From Arthrobacter sp. Soil782 (lineage in GTDB: Bacteria > Actinomycetota > Actinomycetes > Actinomycetales > Micrococcaceae): a DNA stretch of 64,000 bases. Positions 46,108-55,512 of this stretch are shown one piece after another. Both the position numbers and the translations under genes were made by a program. The notes below the pieces were generated by a model. The model was not told the DNA's origin. It worked only from the letters and a program-made list of their open reading frames with translations, and did no database searches. The stretch covers positions 268,086-332,085 of the forward strand of contig NZ_LMSO01000009.1 of the NCBI RefSeq assembly GCF_001428435.1. The letters are read 5' to 3'. Position 1 is the stretch's first letter; each line of letters opens with the position of its first letter.

Positions 46108-47934
46108 CTACTCCCCCAGAACCTCGGCTGCCTCGAGCCATTGCTCCTCAAGTGCCTCCTGCTCAGCCTGGAGCTCCCGCAGCTTCGCGTCGAGGCCTGC
46201 CACCTTCTCGAAGTCGACCGTCGTCTTGCTGCCGGCGTCACTCATCTGCTGATTGATCTTCTCGATCTGCGAGCTCGTCTTCGTCATCTGCCGCTCAATG
46301 CGGGTCAGATCCTTCTTCGCCTGGCGAGTCTCCTCCGGTGACGGGCCCGCGGACCCGGCAGCCGCCGTCGTACCGTTGCCGCTGTCCGAGCCCATCGGGG
46401 TGCCGGCAAGCTTGTCGCCCGATACTGCCGCGCCCCGCCGGAGCTGCAGGTACTGGTCCACACCTCCCGGAAGATCGCGGATCTTCCCGTCGCCCAGCAG
46501 CGCCAGCTGGGTATCGGTCACGCGTTCGAGCAGGTACCTGTCGTGAGAGACCACAATCAGCGTGCCCGGCCAGCCGTCCAGCACATCCTCAACGGCCGCG
46601 AGGGTATCGGTATCCAGGTCGTTGGTGGGCTCATCGAGCATCAGCACGTTCGGCTCCCCCACCAGCAGACGCAGCAGCTGCAGACGCCGCCGCTCCCCGC
46701 CCGACAGGTCACCAACCGGCGTCCACTGCCGCTCGTTGGTGAAGCCGAGCTGCTCGACGAGCTGACTCGCCGACACTTCCTTCCCACCGACGGAGACAAC
46801 CCGCTTCTCCTGCTCAATCACTTCGGTGACGCGGAGGTGGTTCACGTCGTCGAGTTCGCGGACGTCCTGCGAGAGGATGGCCGTCTGCACGGTCTTGCCG
46901 CGCTTCAACCGACCGGACGTCGGCTGCATCTCACCGTTGAGTAGTCGCAGCAGCGTGGTCTTGCCGGCACCGTTGACCCCGACAATCCCGAGCCGCTGCC
47001 CCGGCGCCAACCGCAAAGTGATGCCCTTGAACAGGGGATTGTCCCCCAGCTCCAGTGACACGTTCTCGAGGTCCAGGACGTCCTTGCCCAACCGGGCGGT
47101 GGCGAGCTTGCTGAGCGCGAGCGAATCGCGCGGCTCCGGAACGTCCGCGATCAGCGCGTTAGCCGCCTCAATGCGGAACTTCGGCTTGGCGGTCCGCGCC
47201 GGGGCACCGCGGCGCAGCCAGGCGAGTTCCTTCTTCACCAACTGCTGGCGCTTGCCCTCAATAACGTTGGCCATCCGGTCACGTTCGGCGCGGGCAAGGA
47301 CGTAGGCCGCGTACCCGCCATCGAACCCGTCCACAATGCCGTTATGGACCTCCCAGGTGCGGGTGGAGATTTCATCGAGGAACCAGCGGTCGTGGGTGAC
47401 CACCAGGAGCCCACCCTCGGTGGGACGCCAGCGCTGCTTGAGGTGCTCCGCGAGCCAGGCCACGCCCTCCACGTCGAGGTGGTTGGTGGGCTCGTCGAGC
47501 ATGATGACGTCGTCGTCCCCTATTAACAGCTTCGCCAGCGCCACGCGGCGCTTCTGCCCGCCGGAGAGGGAGTCCACGCGGGCGTGCCAGTCCACCTCGG
47601 CCACGAGGCCGCCCATGACGTCACGGATCTTCGGGTTGGACGCCCACTCGTGGTCGGCCTGGTCGCCGACGATCGCGGCGCCGACGTCGAGGTCGCCGTC
47701 GAGCACGTCGTTCTGGTTAAGGTAACCGACCGTGACATCACGGCGTTTGGTGACGCGGCCGTCGTCGGGCGTGGTGCGCTGGGCGAGCAGGCGCATCAGG
47801 GTCGACTTGCCGTCACCGTTGCGGCCGACCATACCGATACGGTCGCCCTCCTCCAGTCCGAGGGTGACGCCGTCCAGGATAGTCCGGGTGGCAAAGGTGA
47901 CGCTGATGTTCTCAGCACCGAGCAGATGAGCCAA
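46108..47934 (-). CDS. ABC-F ATPase (ribosome-associated, intact copy)
   Basis: 608 residues from TTG 47934 (AHLLGAENISVTF), normal length for the family; the open frame extends upstream without a ribosome site. Two ABC domains: Walker A GRNGDGKST and GVNGAGKTT, signatures LSGGQKRRVAL and LSGGERRRLQL, Walker B MLDEPTNHLD and MLDEPTNDLD. A charged linker (about 240-290) and a C-terminal coiled coil (ETRQAKKDLTRIERQMTKTS) complete it. No membrane segments. ABC-F proteins act on stalled ribosomes or protect them from antibiotics. Two extra copies of its 3' 0.8 kb lie downstream. Confidence 0.95.
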   Translation of the reverse strand: MAHLLGAENISVTFATRTILDGVTLGLEEGDRIGMVGRNGDGKSTLMRLLAQRTTPDDGRVTKRRDVTVGYLNQNDVLDGDLDVGAAIVGDQADHEWASNPKIRDVMGGLVAEVDWHARVDSLSGGQKRRVALAKLLIGDDDVIMLDEPTNHLDVEGVAWLAEHLKQRWRPTEGGLLVVTHDRWFLDEISTRTWEVHNGIVDGFDGGYAAYVLARAERDRMANVIEGKRQQLVKKELAWLRRGAPARTAKPKFRIEAANALIADVPEPRDSLALSKLATARLGKDVLDLENVSLELGDNPLFKGITLRLAPGQRLGIVGVNGAGKTTLLRLLNGEMQPTSGRLKRGKTVQTAILSQDVRELDDVNHLRVTEVIEQEKRVVSVGGKEVSASQLVEQLGFTNERQWTPVGDLSGGERRRLQLLRLLVGEPNVLMLDEPTNDLDTDTLAAVEDVLDGWPGTLIVVSHDRYLLERVTDTQLALLGDGKIRDLPGGVDQYLQLRRGAAVSGDKLAGTPMGSDSGNGTTAAAGSAGPSPEETRQAKKDLTRIERQMTKTSSQIEKINQQMSDAGSKTTVDFEKVAGLDAKLRELQAEQEALEEQWLEAAEVLGE

Positions 47935-48344
47935 CGTGAATACTGCTTTCGTTATGGGGATCAGTGTCCAACTTAGAACACTCCGGGGCGCACGGAGAAA
48001 CACCCGTGCAGTAAGTGGCTGAGATAGTGCCCTCCAGAAGCACCGTTCCCCCTGCGCATGCTGTACGGTGAGGGAGGAGTCATTGATACACGTCCCCTCG
48101 ACGGATCTTGAGTACACAGGATCGGTTACCGCCCGCACCGCGTTCCCGCGATGCCTGGCTGTGGTTACACATCACCACCCGGAAGCCACACAGCCGCTTC
48201 CTTCCCTGGAGCAGCGCTCCAGACCTTATCCTCCACCCCACCGGCACCCGGCTGGAGCGCCTGACCCGTATTTCTCGCGGATCACCCCTCCTGCCAGCTG
48301 CCCGTTCCCGTGACAGCTCCCGGGTCACGTAAGGAGAACCAACC
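47935..48344. other. Divergent intergenic region between ABC-F and a small gene
   Basis: 410 bp without a convincing gene. It contains a GCACGG (47990-47995)/CCGTGC (48004-48009) hairpin in what would be the ABC-F leader, a possible attenuation element given how many ABC-F genes are controlled. Promoters for both flanking genes should be here, but I cannot place them. Confidence 0.35.
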
Positions 48345-48584
48345 ATGAGTTTCAACAGCAAAATCACCTCCACGCAGCCTTTTCCTGAAAGCCTGCGCAC
48401 TCTGCCTGACCGTGCCCTGCACGTGCTGAACAGCAAGATTCACCGCGCCCAGGATGCGGAATATCTGCTCGGTACCCCGGAGATGGAGACCGAATTCCGG
48501 AAGGAAGAACTCCGCGAGGAAATTTCTCGGCGGGAGGAATCGACAACTGCCGGCCCCTACCCGGCGCTGCGGATCGCAAACTAG
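48345..48584 (+). CDS. Small hypothetical protein (79 residues)
   Basis: AAGGAGAACC precedes ATG 48345, a strong ribosome site. The product is hydrophilic and probably helical, with a charged segment EFRKEELREEISRREES (about 50-66) and no membrane helix or known domain. It converges on ispE and lies divergent from ABC-F. I do not recognise the family. Confidence 0.65.
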   Translation: MSFNSKITSTQPFPESLRTLPDRALHVLNSKIHRAQDAEYLLGTPEMETEFRKEELREEISRREESTTAGPYPALRIAN

Positions 48585-48644
48585 TACGGACTCCGGCGGA
48601 TTCTTCGGAGAGCTTGTTTCCGGGAGCTGCTTGGTGAAAGCGGG

Positions 48645-49619
48645 CTATGCGATGTAGTCGCTGACAACCCTCGCACCGTGCGCCGGCCCATGCACCAGTT
48701 CGGTGGTGAGCCCGGCTGCGGCCAGGAGGGCGTCCAGGGTGGCGGCGTGGTCCTCGGACTCGGCAAGGAATGCGACCGTTGGCCCGGACCCGGAGACAAT
48801 ACCGGCGAGCGCACCCGCTTCCCTACCGGCCGCGAGTACGTCCTTCAGTTCCGGCGCCAATTCCAAAGCCGCAGCCTGCAGGTCATTGTGGAGCAGGTCG
48901 GCGAGGGTGTGCGCGTCGCCGGAACGCATGGCACTGAGGATCTGCGGGTCGATCTCGGGAATTTCCGGAGGCTGCTCGCCGCCGGCGAGGCGGAGGTCAT
49001 CGAGCGTCCGGTACACCTCCGGCGTGGACAACCCGAACGCCGAAGGCACCAGCACCCAGTGCAGCGGCGTCTTCGAGATGGCGGGTGTGAGCTGCTCCCC
49101 CACCCCGACTCCGACGGCGGTGCCTCCGATGAGCGCGAATGGTACGTCCGCGCCGAGGTCGATGGCGATCTTGGCGAGCTCGTCCCGGGAGAAGCCGCTG
49201 TTCCAGAGAGCGTCGCAGGCGAGAAGGGCCGCTGCGGCGTCAGCTGAGCCGCCGCCCATACCGCCGGCAATGGGAACCCGTTTGGTGATGTTGAGGTGAA
49301 CGCCGGTGGACTTCTCGCTCAGCTCAGCCAGCTGTGCGGCCGCGCGGGCGGCGAGGTTGCTGGCGTCGAGGGGAATTTCCTCCATCGGGAGGTTGAGGCT
49401 GCCCTGGCCGTCCACCGTAACGGTGATGGCGCCGTCGTCCGTAGCTGTAGCGGTGATCTCCTCATACAGGGAGACGGCGAGGTAGACGCTAGCGACGCTG
49501 TGGTAGCCGTCCTCGCGGGGAGGACCCACCCGGAGGGAGACGTTGATCTTGCCCGGCGCCTTCACCCGTACTGCGCGCGGACCCGCTGCGCGCATCCCTG
49601 CCGTTCTCCCAGCCACCAT
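48645..49619 (-). CDS. ispE: 4-diphosphocytidyl-2-C-methyl-D-erythritol kinase
   Basis: 324 residues from ATG 49619; ATG 49595 is another candidate close to the conserved start. It phosphorylates CDP-ME in the MEP isoprenoid pathway. GHMP kinase motifs are VKAPGKINVSLRVG, PIAGGMGGGSADAAAAL (ATP-binding loop, about residues 110-126) and GIVSGSGPTVAFLAE near the C-terminus. The rsmA-ispE-ABC-F order is standard in Actinobacteria, here interrupted by several small and signalling genes. Confidence 0.95.
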   Translation of the reverse strand: MVAGRTAGMRAAGPRAVRVKAPGKINVSLRVGPPREDGYHSVASVYLAVSLYEEITATATDDGAITVTVDGQGSLNLPMEEIPLDASNLAARAAAQLAELSEKSTGVHLNITKRVPIAGGMGGGSADAAAALLACDALWNSGFSRDELAKIAIDLGADVPFALIGGTAVGVGVGEQLTPAISKTPLHWVLVPSAFGLSTPEVYRTLDDLRLAGGEQPPEIPEIDPQILSAMRSGDAHTLADLLHNDLQAAALELAPELKDVLAAGREAGALAGIVSGSGPTVAFLAESEDHAATLDALLAAAGLTTELVHGPAHGARVVSDYIA

Positions 49620-49680
49620 GCTGTCCAACTTAGATCACGTCAGGGCTGAGGAGAAACTGCCAGGTGCTGTGCCTGCGGGT

Positions 49681-49836
49681 TTAGCGGCGCTGGTTGTCAG
49701 CCGTTACTTCGACCGGAATGGGCTGCAGGCGCTGTGCGCTGGCCCGGCGATCAAGGATTACCTTGGCGGCCAAAGCGAGGAACAGGACGGGGGCGGTGAG
49801 AATAGCCATACCAATAAACAGGTCGATGAGTTCCAA
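49681..49836 (-). CDS. Small membrane protein (51 residues)
   Basis: Starting at TTG 49836 the frame reads ELIDLFIGMAILTAPVLFL, one clear membrane helix (about residues 5-27), followed by a basic region (KVILDRRASAQRLQ) and a short polar tail. It ends at TAA 49681, 62 bp before ispE on the same strand, so it may be co-transcribed. The ribosome site is weak; ATG 49809 would give a 42-residue form. The hydrophobic-then-basic pattern and codon bias support a real gene; function unknown. Confidence 0.55.
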   Translation of the reverse strand: MELIDLFIGMAILTAPVLFLALAAKVILDRRASAQRLQPIPVEVTADNQRR

Positions 49837-49978
49837 ACCGATTGCACCATGCTTTCGTTTTCTACGGACGCCTCATCCAGTAACAACGTATGCGTTAGGG
49901 GGCCGGTTCCCAAATCGGGTGCCGGTGAGTCGCTTGTGAAGGTGCATTCCCGAGATGCTCGGGGCGTGTCAGCGAAGA

Positions 49979-52873
49979 TCAGAGGCTGCTGACCAGCAGG
50001 TCCTGCAGGCCGCGGGCGTCGGCCGGGTGGCCAAGGAAATAGCCCTGCGCGCGTTCGCACCCCAGTGCGTGGAGGGCGGCAAGCTGTTGGGTGTTCTCTA
50101 CACCTTCGGCGACTACCCGGAGGCCCAGGCCGCGCGCCAGCCCCACGATGCCTGCCACGAAGGCATCGGAGCCGTCCGGGCCGAGCGTACTGATGAAGGA
50201 CTTGTCGATCTTGATCTCGCTCACGGGGAGACGGTGAAGTTGAGTCATGGACGAGTACCCGGTGCCGAAGTCATCGATCGAGATACCGACGCCCAGGTCC
50301 TTCAGATTCCAGAGGCTGCTAACGTCCGCGTTTTCCGAAATTACCTGGGTTTCAGTGATTTCGAGGATGAGGGCTGTGGCCGGGAATCCTGACTGATCCA
50401 GGGTTTGTGTGACCGAATTGGCAAAGCAGGCAGTGTTGAGCTGCGCTGCGGAGATGTTGACGGCCACTTCGATGGGGTGGCCGAGGCTGTGCCAGGCGGC
50501 TCCCGCCCGGCAGGCTTCGGCAAGGACAAATGTGCCGATTTCACCCATGAGGTTGCTCTCCTCGGCGAGCGGGATGAACTCGGTAGGCGAAATCAGGCCC
50601 AGCTCCGGGTGCCGCCATCGCAACAGGGCCTCGGCTGCGGCGACCTTGCGGGTTTCCACATTGACCTGCGGCTGGAAAAGTACCTGCAACTCACCCCTGG
50701 CGGCTGCCCCACGAAGATCTGTTTCGAGTTGGAGCCGGTACGGAGAGTGCATTCTGCCGAGGGCATGCCCGCGGGTCCGTGCCTTCGACCGGTACATGGC
50801 GAGGTCCGCCTGTTCAATCAGTTTCCGAGCGGCCAGGGTGACGTTATCCGGTGAGCCGGCTGTCAGCGTGTCGCTGAGCGCGGTGCCGATTGCGGCGTCA
50901 AGGAACAGCTTCCTTCCGTTCACCTCGAACGGTTCACCGAGGATGAGCCGGATCCTGGCCGCGATGCCCTCAACCTCGGCCTGCACTTCCGCTTCAGTAT
51001 CGGCGTGAAGGTTCTCGAGGAGAACGATGAACTCGTCTCCGCTGTAGCGGGACACCAGATCACCCTCGCGTACTGCATTGGTGATCCGGGCCGCTACCTG
51101 TTGGAGGACGAGATCCCCCGCGCTATGCCCGAGACTGTCATTGATGCGCTTGAACCGGTTGAGGTCACAGAAGAGCAGTCCCACCCGCCCTTCCGTCCAG
51201 GCAGCCCTCACCAATGCGGCTTCGATGCTGCTCTCCAGCTTCACCCGGTTGGGCAGCCCGGTGAGGGGATCGTGAAGGGCCTGCCGTTGGGTCTCCTCCA
51301 GGAGCCGTGCATTGTCCAGCGCGACGCCGGCCAGACCGGCAAGCCCCGCCAGCCGCTCCGTCATCACACCTTCGATGCTTGTTGGCGCCGGCCCGTCAGC
51401 CCAGTGAGCCAGGATGATTCCCACCAGTTTTCCGTCGGTGGTGATGGGTGTGCCGGCGAAGGCCTGAACTTCGAATTCCTCGACAGTGCGCTGTGCCCAC
51501 GCCGATCCGTTCCGGTCCGCCAGTTGCGGGAGGTTAGTGGCGAGCATTTCGGCCAGTTCGGGGCTTTCTGCTGCCGTGGTGATGTAATTGGCGAGCTTGT
51601 CCGCCAGGGCGCCCGTCCAACCCATTATCGCGCCGATCCGCACCTCACCGGCGTCGTCATCCCACAGGGCCACAGCGGAGCGGTCCGCGCCGGAGAGGGC
51701 GGGAACGGCGTCGGCGACTGTCTGGGCAACCGCTTCGACGGTGGACCGCTGGTTCAGCGAGCGCGCCACCTCCAGGAGCAGTTGGGCGGTTTCGCCCTGT
51801 TCCCGGGTCTCGATAAACATCCGCGCAATATCGAGGCCGACGGCGGCGTGGTGGGCGTAGGCGCTCAGCGTGGCCTCGTCCTCGGGAAAGAATTCCTGGC
51901 CCGGATACGCAACGGCTGCCAGTACCCCGTAGGAGTTGTCTGCGGAGATGACCGGGGAGGTGACGATCGGCAGACCGGCAATGCTGGGATGTTTCAGGTT
52001 GAGCTCCGTACCGGAGCCCAACGCCCCGGTCAGCAGGGTGCCTGTGCCGCGGCAGCTGATATGGCGGCTGCCATCAGGAAGGGTTACTGCCAGGAGATGG
52101 CCGGGTGCATGCACTGCGACGTTCGCCCTGCTGGCGATTCGTTCGAGGACCTCTGCCAGCGACTCTCCACTGGTCAAGTCGTTGGCTGCTCCCTGCAGCG
52201 CGTTGAGCCGGCGTTCGGCTGATTCCAGCTCAACCGGTGCGCTCTTCTTCCGGCGGTCCGCTCGGCCCCTGCGGAAGCGTCGGAACGGTTTCTCCTTCCA
52301 CGTCACCTCATAGCGGCATTCGTCTGCGCCATCCAACTGGCACAGATCGTGGGAGACCTGGCCCGGCGACAGACCAAACAAGGCGGGGGCCTGGGCCAAC
52401 AGGCTGAAGGTGTAGTCGCAGTCGACCTGGTGGAGAGTGTGCGGAGGCAGCACCCACCACCTGAGCACCGCCTTTCCGTCCGTCACCTCATCAGCGCGGA
52501 TGACGGAGCCCGTGTCCAGGCGGGTCGAGAGCCGGGATGCGCTGCCCAGCAGTACCGAGGTGGAGCCGTGCGCTCTGGCAAGGGTTCGTAGCGGCGCGAG
52601 GCCGCGGTCCTTCAGGGCGGCGGGGCCGAGCAGCAAACCGATGCGGGGGTTGGAGGTTTCAGCGGTGGCGGCGTCAAACAGCCGCACGGTAGTGGCATGG
52701 GGAATCCTCCCGGTCACGCCGCTCAGCTTTGCTTTTTGAGCCTGCAGGCCGGCCCGCCGCAAGACGCGCTCCGTGCCTGATGGCCCGAGTTGGTCCGCGA
52801 CCACCTGTAGTAAGAGCCGTGTGGTCGCTGTAGAGGTTTCTCCTCCTGTAGCGGCGCCGCCCAGTTCTTCCAC
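49979..52873 (-). CDS. GGDEF-EAL cyclic-di-GMP signalling protein with 4VR-like and GAF sensors
   Basis: 964 residues, no membrane helices. An N-terminal region (about 15-195) ending CQLDGADECRYEVTW resembles 4-vinyl-reductase-type small-molecule binding domains. One or two GAF domains follow (about 225-530). The GGDEF domain has RYSGDEF, with Ser for the first Gly, an active-type variant. The EAL domain is complete: EALLRWRHP, NISAAQL, EITET, DDFGTGYSS, KIDKSFI and AEGVE. It probably both makes and degrades c-di-GMP, with sensing of a cytosolic ligand. It is monocistronic by layout. Confidence 0.93.
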   Translation of the reverse strand: MEELGGAATGGETSTATTRLLLQVVADQLGPSGTERVLRRAGLQAQKAKLSGVTGRIPHATTVRLFDAATAETSNPRIGLLLGPAALKDRGLAPLRTLARAHGSTSVLLGSASRLSTRLDTGSVIRADEVTDGKAVLRWWVLPPHTLHQVDCDYTFSLLAQAPALFGLSPGQVSHDLCQLDGADECRYEVTWKEKPFRRFRRGRADRRKKSAPVELESAERRLNALQGAANDLTSGESLAEVLERIASRANVAVHAPGHLLAVTLPDGSRHISCRGTGTLLTGALGSGTELNLKHPSIAGLPIVTSPVISADNSYGVLAAVAYPGQEFFPEDEATLSAYAHHAAVGLDIARMFIETREQGETAQLLLEVARSLNQRSTVEAVAQTVADAVPALSGADRSAVALWDDDAGEVRIGAIMGWTGALADKLANYITTAAESPELAEMLATNLPQLADRNGSAWAQRTVEEFEVQAFAGTPITTDGKLVGIILAHWADGPAPTSIEGVMTERLAGLAGLAGVALDNARLLEETQRQALHDPLTGLPNRVKLESSIEAALVRAAWTEGRVGLLFCDLNRFKRINDSLGHSAGDLVLQQVAARITNAVREGDLVSRYSGDEFIVLLENLHADTEAEVQAEVEGIAARIRLILGEPFEVNGRKLFLDAAIGTALSDTLTAGSPDNVTLAARKLIEQADLAMYRSKARTRGHALGRMHSPYRLQLETDLRGAAARGELQVLFQPQVNVETRKVAAAEALLRWRHPELGLISPTEFIPLAEESNLMGEIGTFVLAEACRAGAAWHSLGHPIEVAVNISAAQLNTACFANSVTQTLDQSGFPATALILEITETQVISENADVSSLWNLKDLGVGISIDDFGTGYSSMTQLHRLPVSEIKIDKSFISTLGPDGSDAFVAGIVGLARGLGLRVVAEGVENTQQLAALHALGCERAQGYFLGHPADARGLQDLLVSSL

Positions 52874-53123
52874 AGCACTTCTTCCTGCCTATAACGGAAC
52901 TCCCGCGGGCACAACGCAGTGCCCGCACAACCCTTGAACGGTACCAAGGAGCTTCATCCGTTTCGCTCGCGTTAGGGAAATCCTGCGGCAAAGCCGCCTG
53001 GAACGGTGTCATTCCTGCGCTGGATCGGGTGGTTGTCGACCGTCCGTCGTCGCTGCGGTTGGCCGTGCGGGAGGCGGGCGCCGTCGTCGTCCGTTACGGC
53101 GTCATCGGCTTTCGCGTCTGCCC

Positions 53124-53834
53124 CTACGGTGCGACGACTTCGATGGTGGCCCAGCGCCGGGTCTCGTCAATCGTCTGTCCGCTGGGCAATCCGTCCGGAG
53201 TGGCCGTCAGCACGCCGTAGGTTCCGGGCGCGATGTCCGGTGACAGGGTGATGGTGAAGCTGTAGTTTCCGGAAGGGCCTGCGTACGCGGACTGCTCGCC
53301 GATGATCGAGTAGTCCGTGCGTGAAGGCCCGAAAAAGACGGTGATCCGCTGGCCCGGCTGGTAGCCGCTGCCGGTGATGGTGAACGCTGTTCCAGCCTGG
53401 ACGACGGTCTGCACAGAACCCCAGACGGGGCCAGGCGTCACCGTGTTGGGGGTTCCCGCGAAGGGGTTGGGCTCACCGTGGGGTGGCGGCACGAACGGCG
53501 TGCCCGGGTTTGGCTCGCCGTGCGGCGGCGGAACGAAGGGATCGCCCGGAGCAGTGGGGAGCGGCTCGAGGGGCGGTGCAGGTTCCGCGGGAGCTTCTGT
53601 GGCGGGCGGAGTGCTTGGCTCGTCGCTGGGCTCCGGAGACGGCTCGGTGCTCGGCTCAGGGGTCTCTGCGGGTTCCTCTGTGGCGGTCTCCTCCGGGGTG
53701 GGAGTTGCGGACGGCGATGGAGAGGCGGAAGCGGTGGTGGTGCGGGCTTCGGGTTCACCGGTTGCGTTTGTGCAGCCCACAAGAAGGAGCGTGGTGGTGA
53801 CAGTGAGGGCGAGGACTGCTGGGAGCTTGGACAA
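53124..53834 (-). CDS. Lipoprotein with Pro/Thr/Glu spacer and C-terminal IPT-like domain
   Basis: About 236 residues from TTG 53834, chosen because it gives a clean lipoprotein signal SKLPAVLALTVTTTLLLVGC with the lipobox Cys at residue 22; the frame extends 27 codons further up. A long Pro/Thr/Glu/Ser spacer follows, then two copies of PFVPPPHGEPNP. The C-terminal 95-residue beta domain (TAFTITGSGYQPGQRITVFF) is Ig/IPT-like. It is likely an exposed membrane-anchored protein spanning the wall. Function is unknown. Confidence 0.75.
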   Translation of the reverse strand: MSKLPAVLALTVTTTLLLVGCTNATGEPEARTTTASASPSPSATPTPEETATEEPAETPEPSTEPSPEPSDEPSTPPATEAPAEPAPPLEPLPTAPGDPFVPPPHGEPNPGTPFVPPPHGEPNPFAGTPNTVTPGPVWGSVQTVVQAGTAFTITGSGYQPGQRITVFFGPSRTDYSIIGEQSAYAGPSGNYSFTITLSPDIAPGTYGVLTATPDGLPSGQTIDETRRWATIEVVAP

Positions 53835-54000
53835 GAGACCGTACTTTCGGAACGAAGTAAATAAGAGGTGGCATGGAATCGCCAGGCAAGAAACCCTGCA
53901 GTGCTGCATCCCCACTGACGGACTTTACTGCCCCGGATGCCTGCCCAACAGCACGGAATCATCACGTGAGCAAACCGTTATGCGGCGGCTGGTGTCGCGT

Positions 54001-54741
54001 TCATGCACCCGACGGGAAATCTCCGGTGGCGGCCAGCCGTTCAGCCACCGTGGTCAACCTGACGTTGGTGGTAGAGCTGACCTTCGACAGCACAATGAAC
54101 GCCTGCTGCGCTGTGATCTTGTAGCGCTCCATCAGTATTCCCTTGGCCTGTCCGATCAGATCCCGTGACGCGAGGGCGTCATGCAGTTGGTCGATTTTCT
54201 GGGTATCGGAGAACGCCATGGCTGCATGGGCCGCGACGAGAAGACCAATATGTTCGGATTCCTCATCGAACACGTCGGGGCTGCGGCTCAGCAGATTGAG
54301 TGCACCCAGATTGTCGCCTTCTACGAACAGTTGAAATGACAGCATGCTTGCCGCTCCGAGGTCCGCGGCCCCCCGGCTGAATTCCGGCCAGCGCTTCTCC
54401 TTCCGAAGGTCCGTCACGAGCACGGTGGTGTGGTCGAAAGCGGACTCAATACACGGCCCCTGCTGCAGTGACTCCTGCAGGGCATCAATCAGGCGGGGCA
54501 AGTCGTCCGAAGCGGCATGCGACTCAATCTTCGACCGCCCGGTGACCACGCTGATCGACGCTTCTTCGGCTCCCGGGATCATCTCGATAGCAGCGCGGAC
54601 CATGTGCGCAAGAACAGCTTCCTGGCCGTCCTTGGTGTGTAGCGAACGGGCAAGGTCTCGCATCTGTTCGGCCAAATCACCGTGCACCGAACCTGGTGTA
54701 TCTTCGAACTCCCGGTCCCGGTTCTCGTGCGAAATACTCAT
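54001..54741 (-). CDS. GAF-ANTAR RNA-binding regulator
   Basis: 246 residues from ATG 54741, with GAGG just upstream. A GAF domain (about 25-170) is followed by an ANTAR domain: LASRDLIGQAKGILMERYKITAQQAF (only its sense is given; key residues are the Q-A-K-G-I-L-M core), then RLTTVAERL. ANTAR proteins bind paired RNA hexaloops and prevent termination. This GAF-ANTAR form is common in Actinobacteria. No paired hexaloop target was seen nearby. Confidence 0.9.
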   Translation of the reverse strand: MSISHENRDREFEDTPGSVHGDLAEQMRDLARSLHTKDGQEAVLAHMVRAAIEMIPGAEEASISVVTGRSKIESHAASDDLPRLIDALQESLQQGPCIESAFDHTTVLVTDLRKEKRWPEFSRGAADLGAASMLSFQLFVEGDNLGALNLLSRSPDVFDEESEHIGLLVAAHAAMAFSDTQKIDQLHDALASRDLIGQAKGILMERYKITAQQAFIVLSKVSSTTNVRLTTVAERLAATGDFPSGA

Positions 54742-54905
54742 CACCTCATTATTGTCCTCGTGAGCGCGGCACGGTCTTTTCCCGGCGCTCATTACGGGGC
54801 ACACGTGGGTTGTGCTCTTCTCGGAGCGGTCAAGCAGCGCACTGTCCCGGGGAGGGTCACGAGGTCAACCGCGGGGGAATGTTTCTCCGGACCCTCACGC
54901 CGTCC

Positions 54906-55373
54906 TCATTCCGTGGATTCCTCGGCCCCAAGGGCCTTCAGCTGCAGCCGGATCAGGCTCGGCGCGCCGGCTTCAAGGCTGTCCACGCTCAGCTGGATCT
55001 GGTGGCCTTCGTAGCTCGCGAGCGCAGAACAGACGCTGCTCAGGCCGATGGATTCGGGGCCTCTCTCGCAGGTTCCTTTGAGCTCGAACTCCCAGCCGGA
55101 AGCCTCCGCCAAGCGCAGTACGTCTTCGGCTTCCAGCACCCGGTCAGCCTGCCACGTGCGGCTGAGGGTGGGGCAGGACTTGTTGTTGAAACAGATGAAC
55201 CGTTCCCGCTCGACGTGCTGGGACACCACGGTCCAGCCATGAGGGATTTTCAACTGATCGGCCACGGCTCCCAGCTGCACAGCTACCGAATCGTGGTGCG
55301 CCTTGACGAAGAAAAAGGCGCCGGCCCAGACGAGCATCATGATGAGACACAGCCGAATGGCCAGTTTCCGCAT
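54906..55373 (-). CDS. Hypothetical membrane-anchored protein
   Basis: 155 residues; GGGGGA stands five bases before ATG 55373. One N-terminal helix (RKLAIRLCLIMMLVWAGAFF) precedes an extracytoplasmic domain with four Cys (CFNNKSC at about 61-67, later CERG and VCSAL), so disulfides are likely. I do not recognise the family. A very short gene just upstream shares the same N-terminal sequence pattern. Confidence 0.65.
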   Translation of the reverse strand: MRKLAIRLCLIMMLVWAGAFFFVKAHHDSVAVQLGAVADQLKIPHGWTVVSQHVERERFICFNNKSCPTLSRTWQADRVLEAEDVLRLAEASGWEFELKGTCERGPESIGLSSVCSALASYEGHQIQLSVDSLEAGAPSLIRLQLKALGAEESTE

Positions 55374-55512
55374 GATTTCCCCCGAGACCGATCGAAGTTT
55401 TGTCGAGCATATAGAGGGCGCGGGTGGTGCGGGAAGCGTCGTGACCTAAACGATAGGTTTGCACTTGGACCCGTTCACCCGCCGTTGGGCGCCGGACGCG
55501 CAGGCTTCACGT

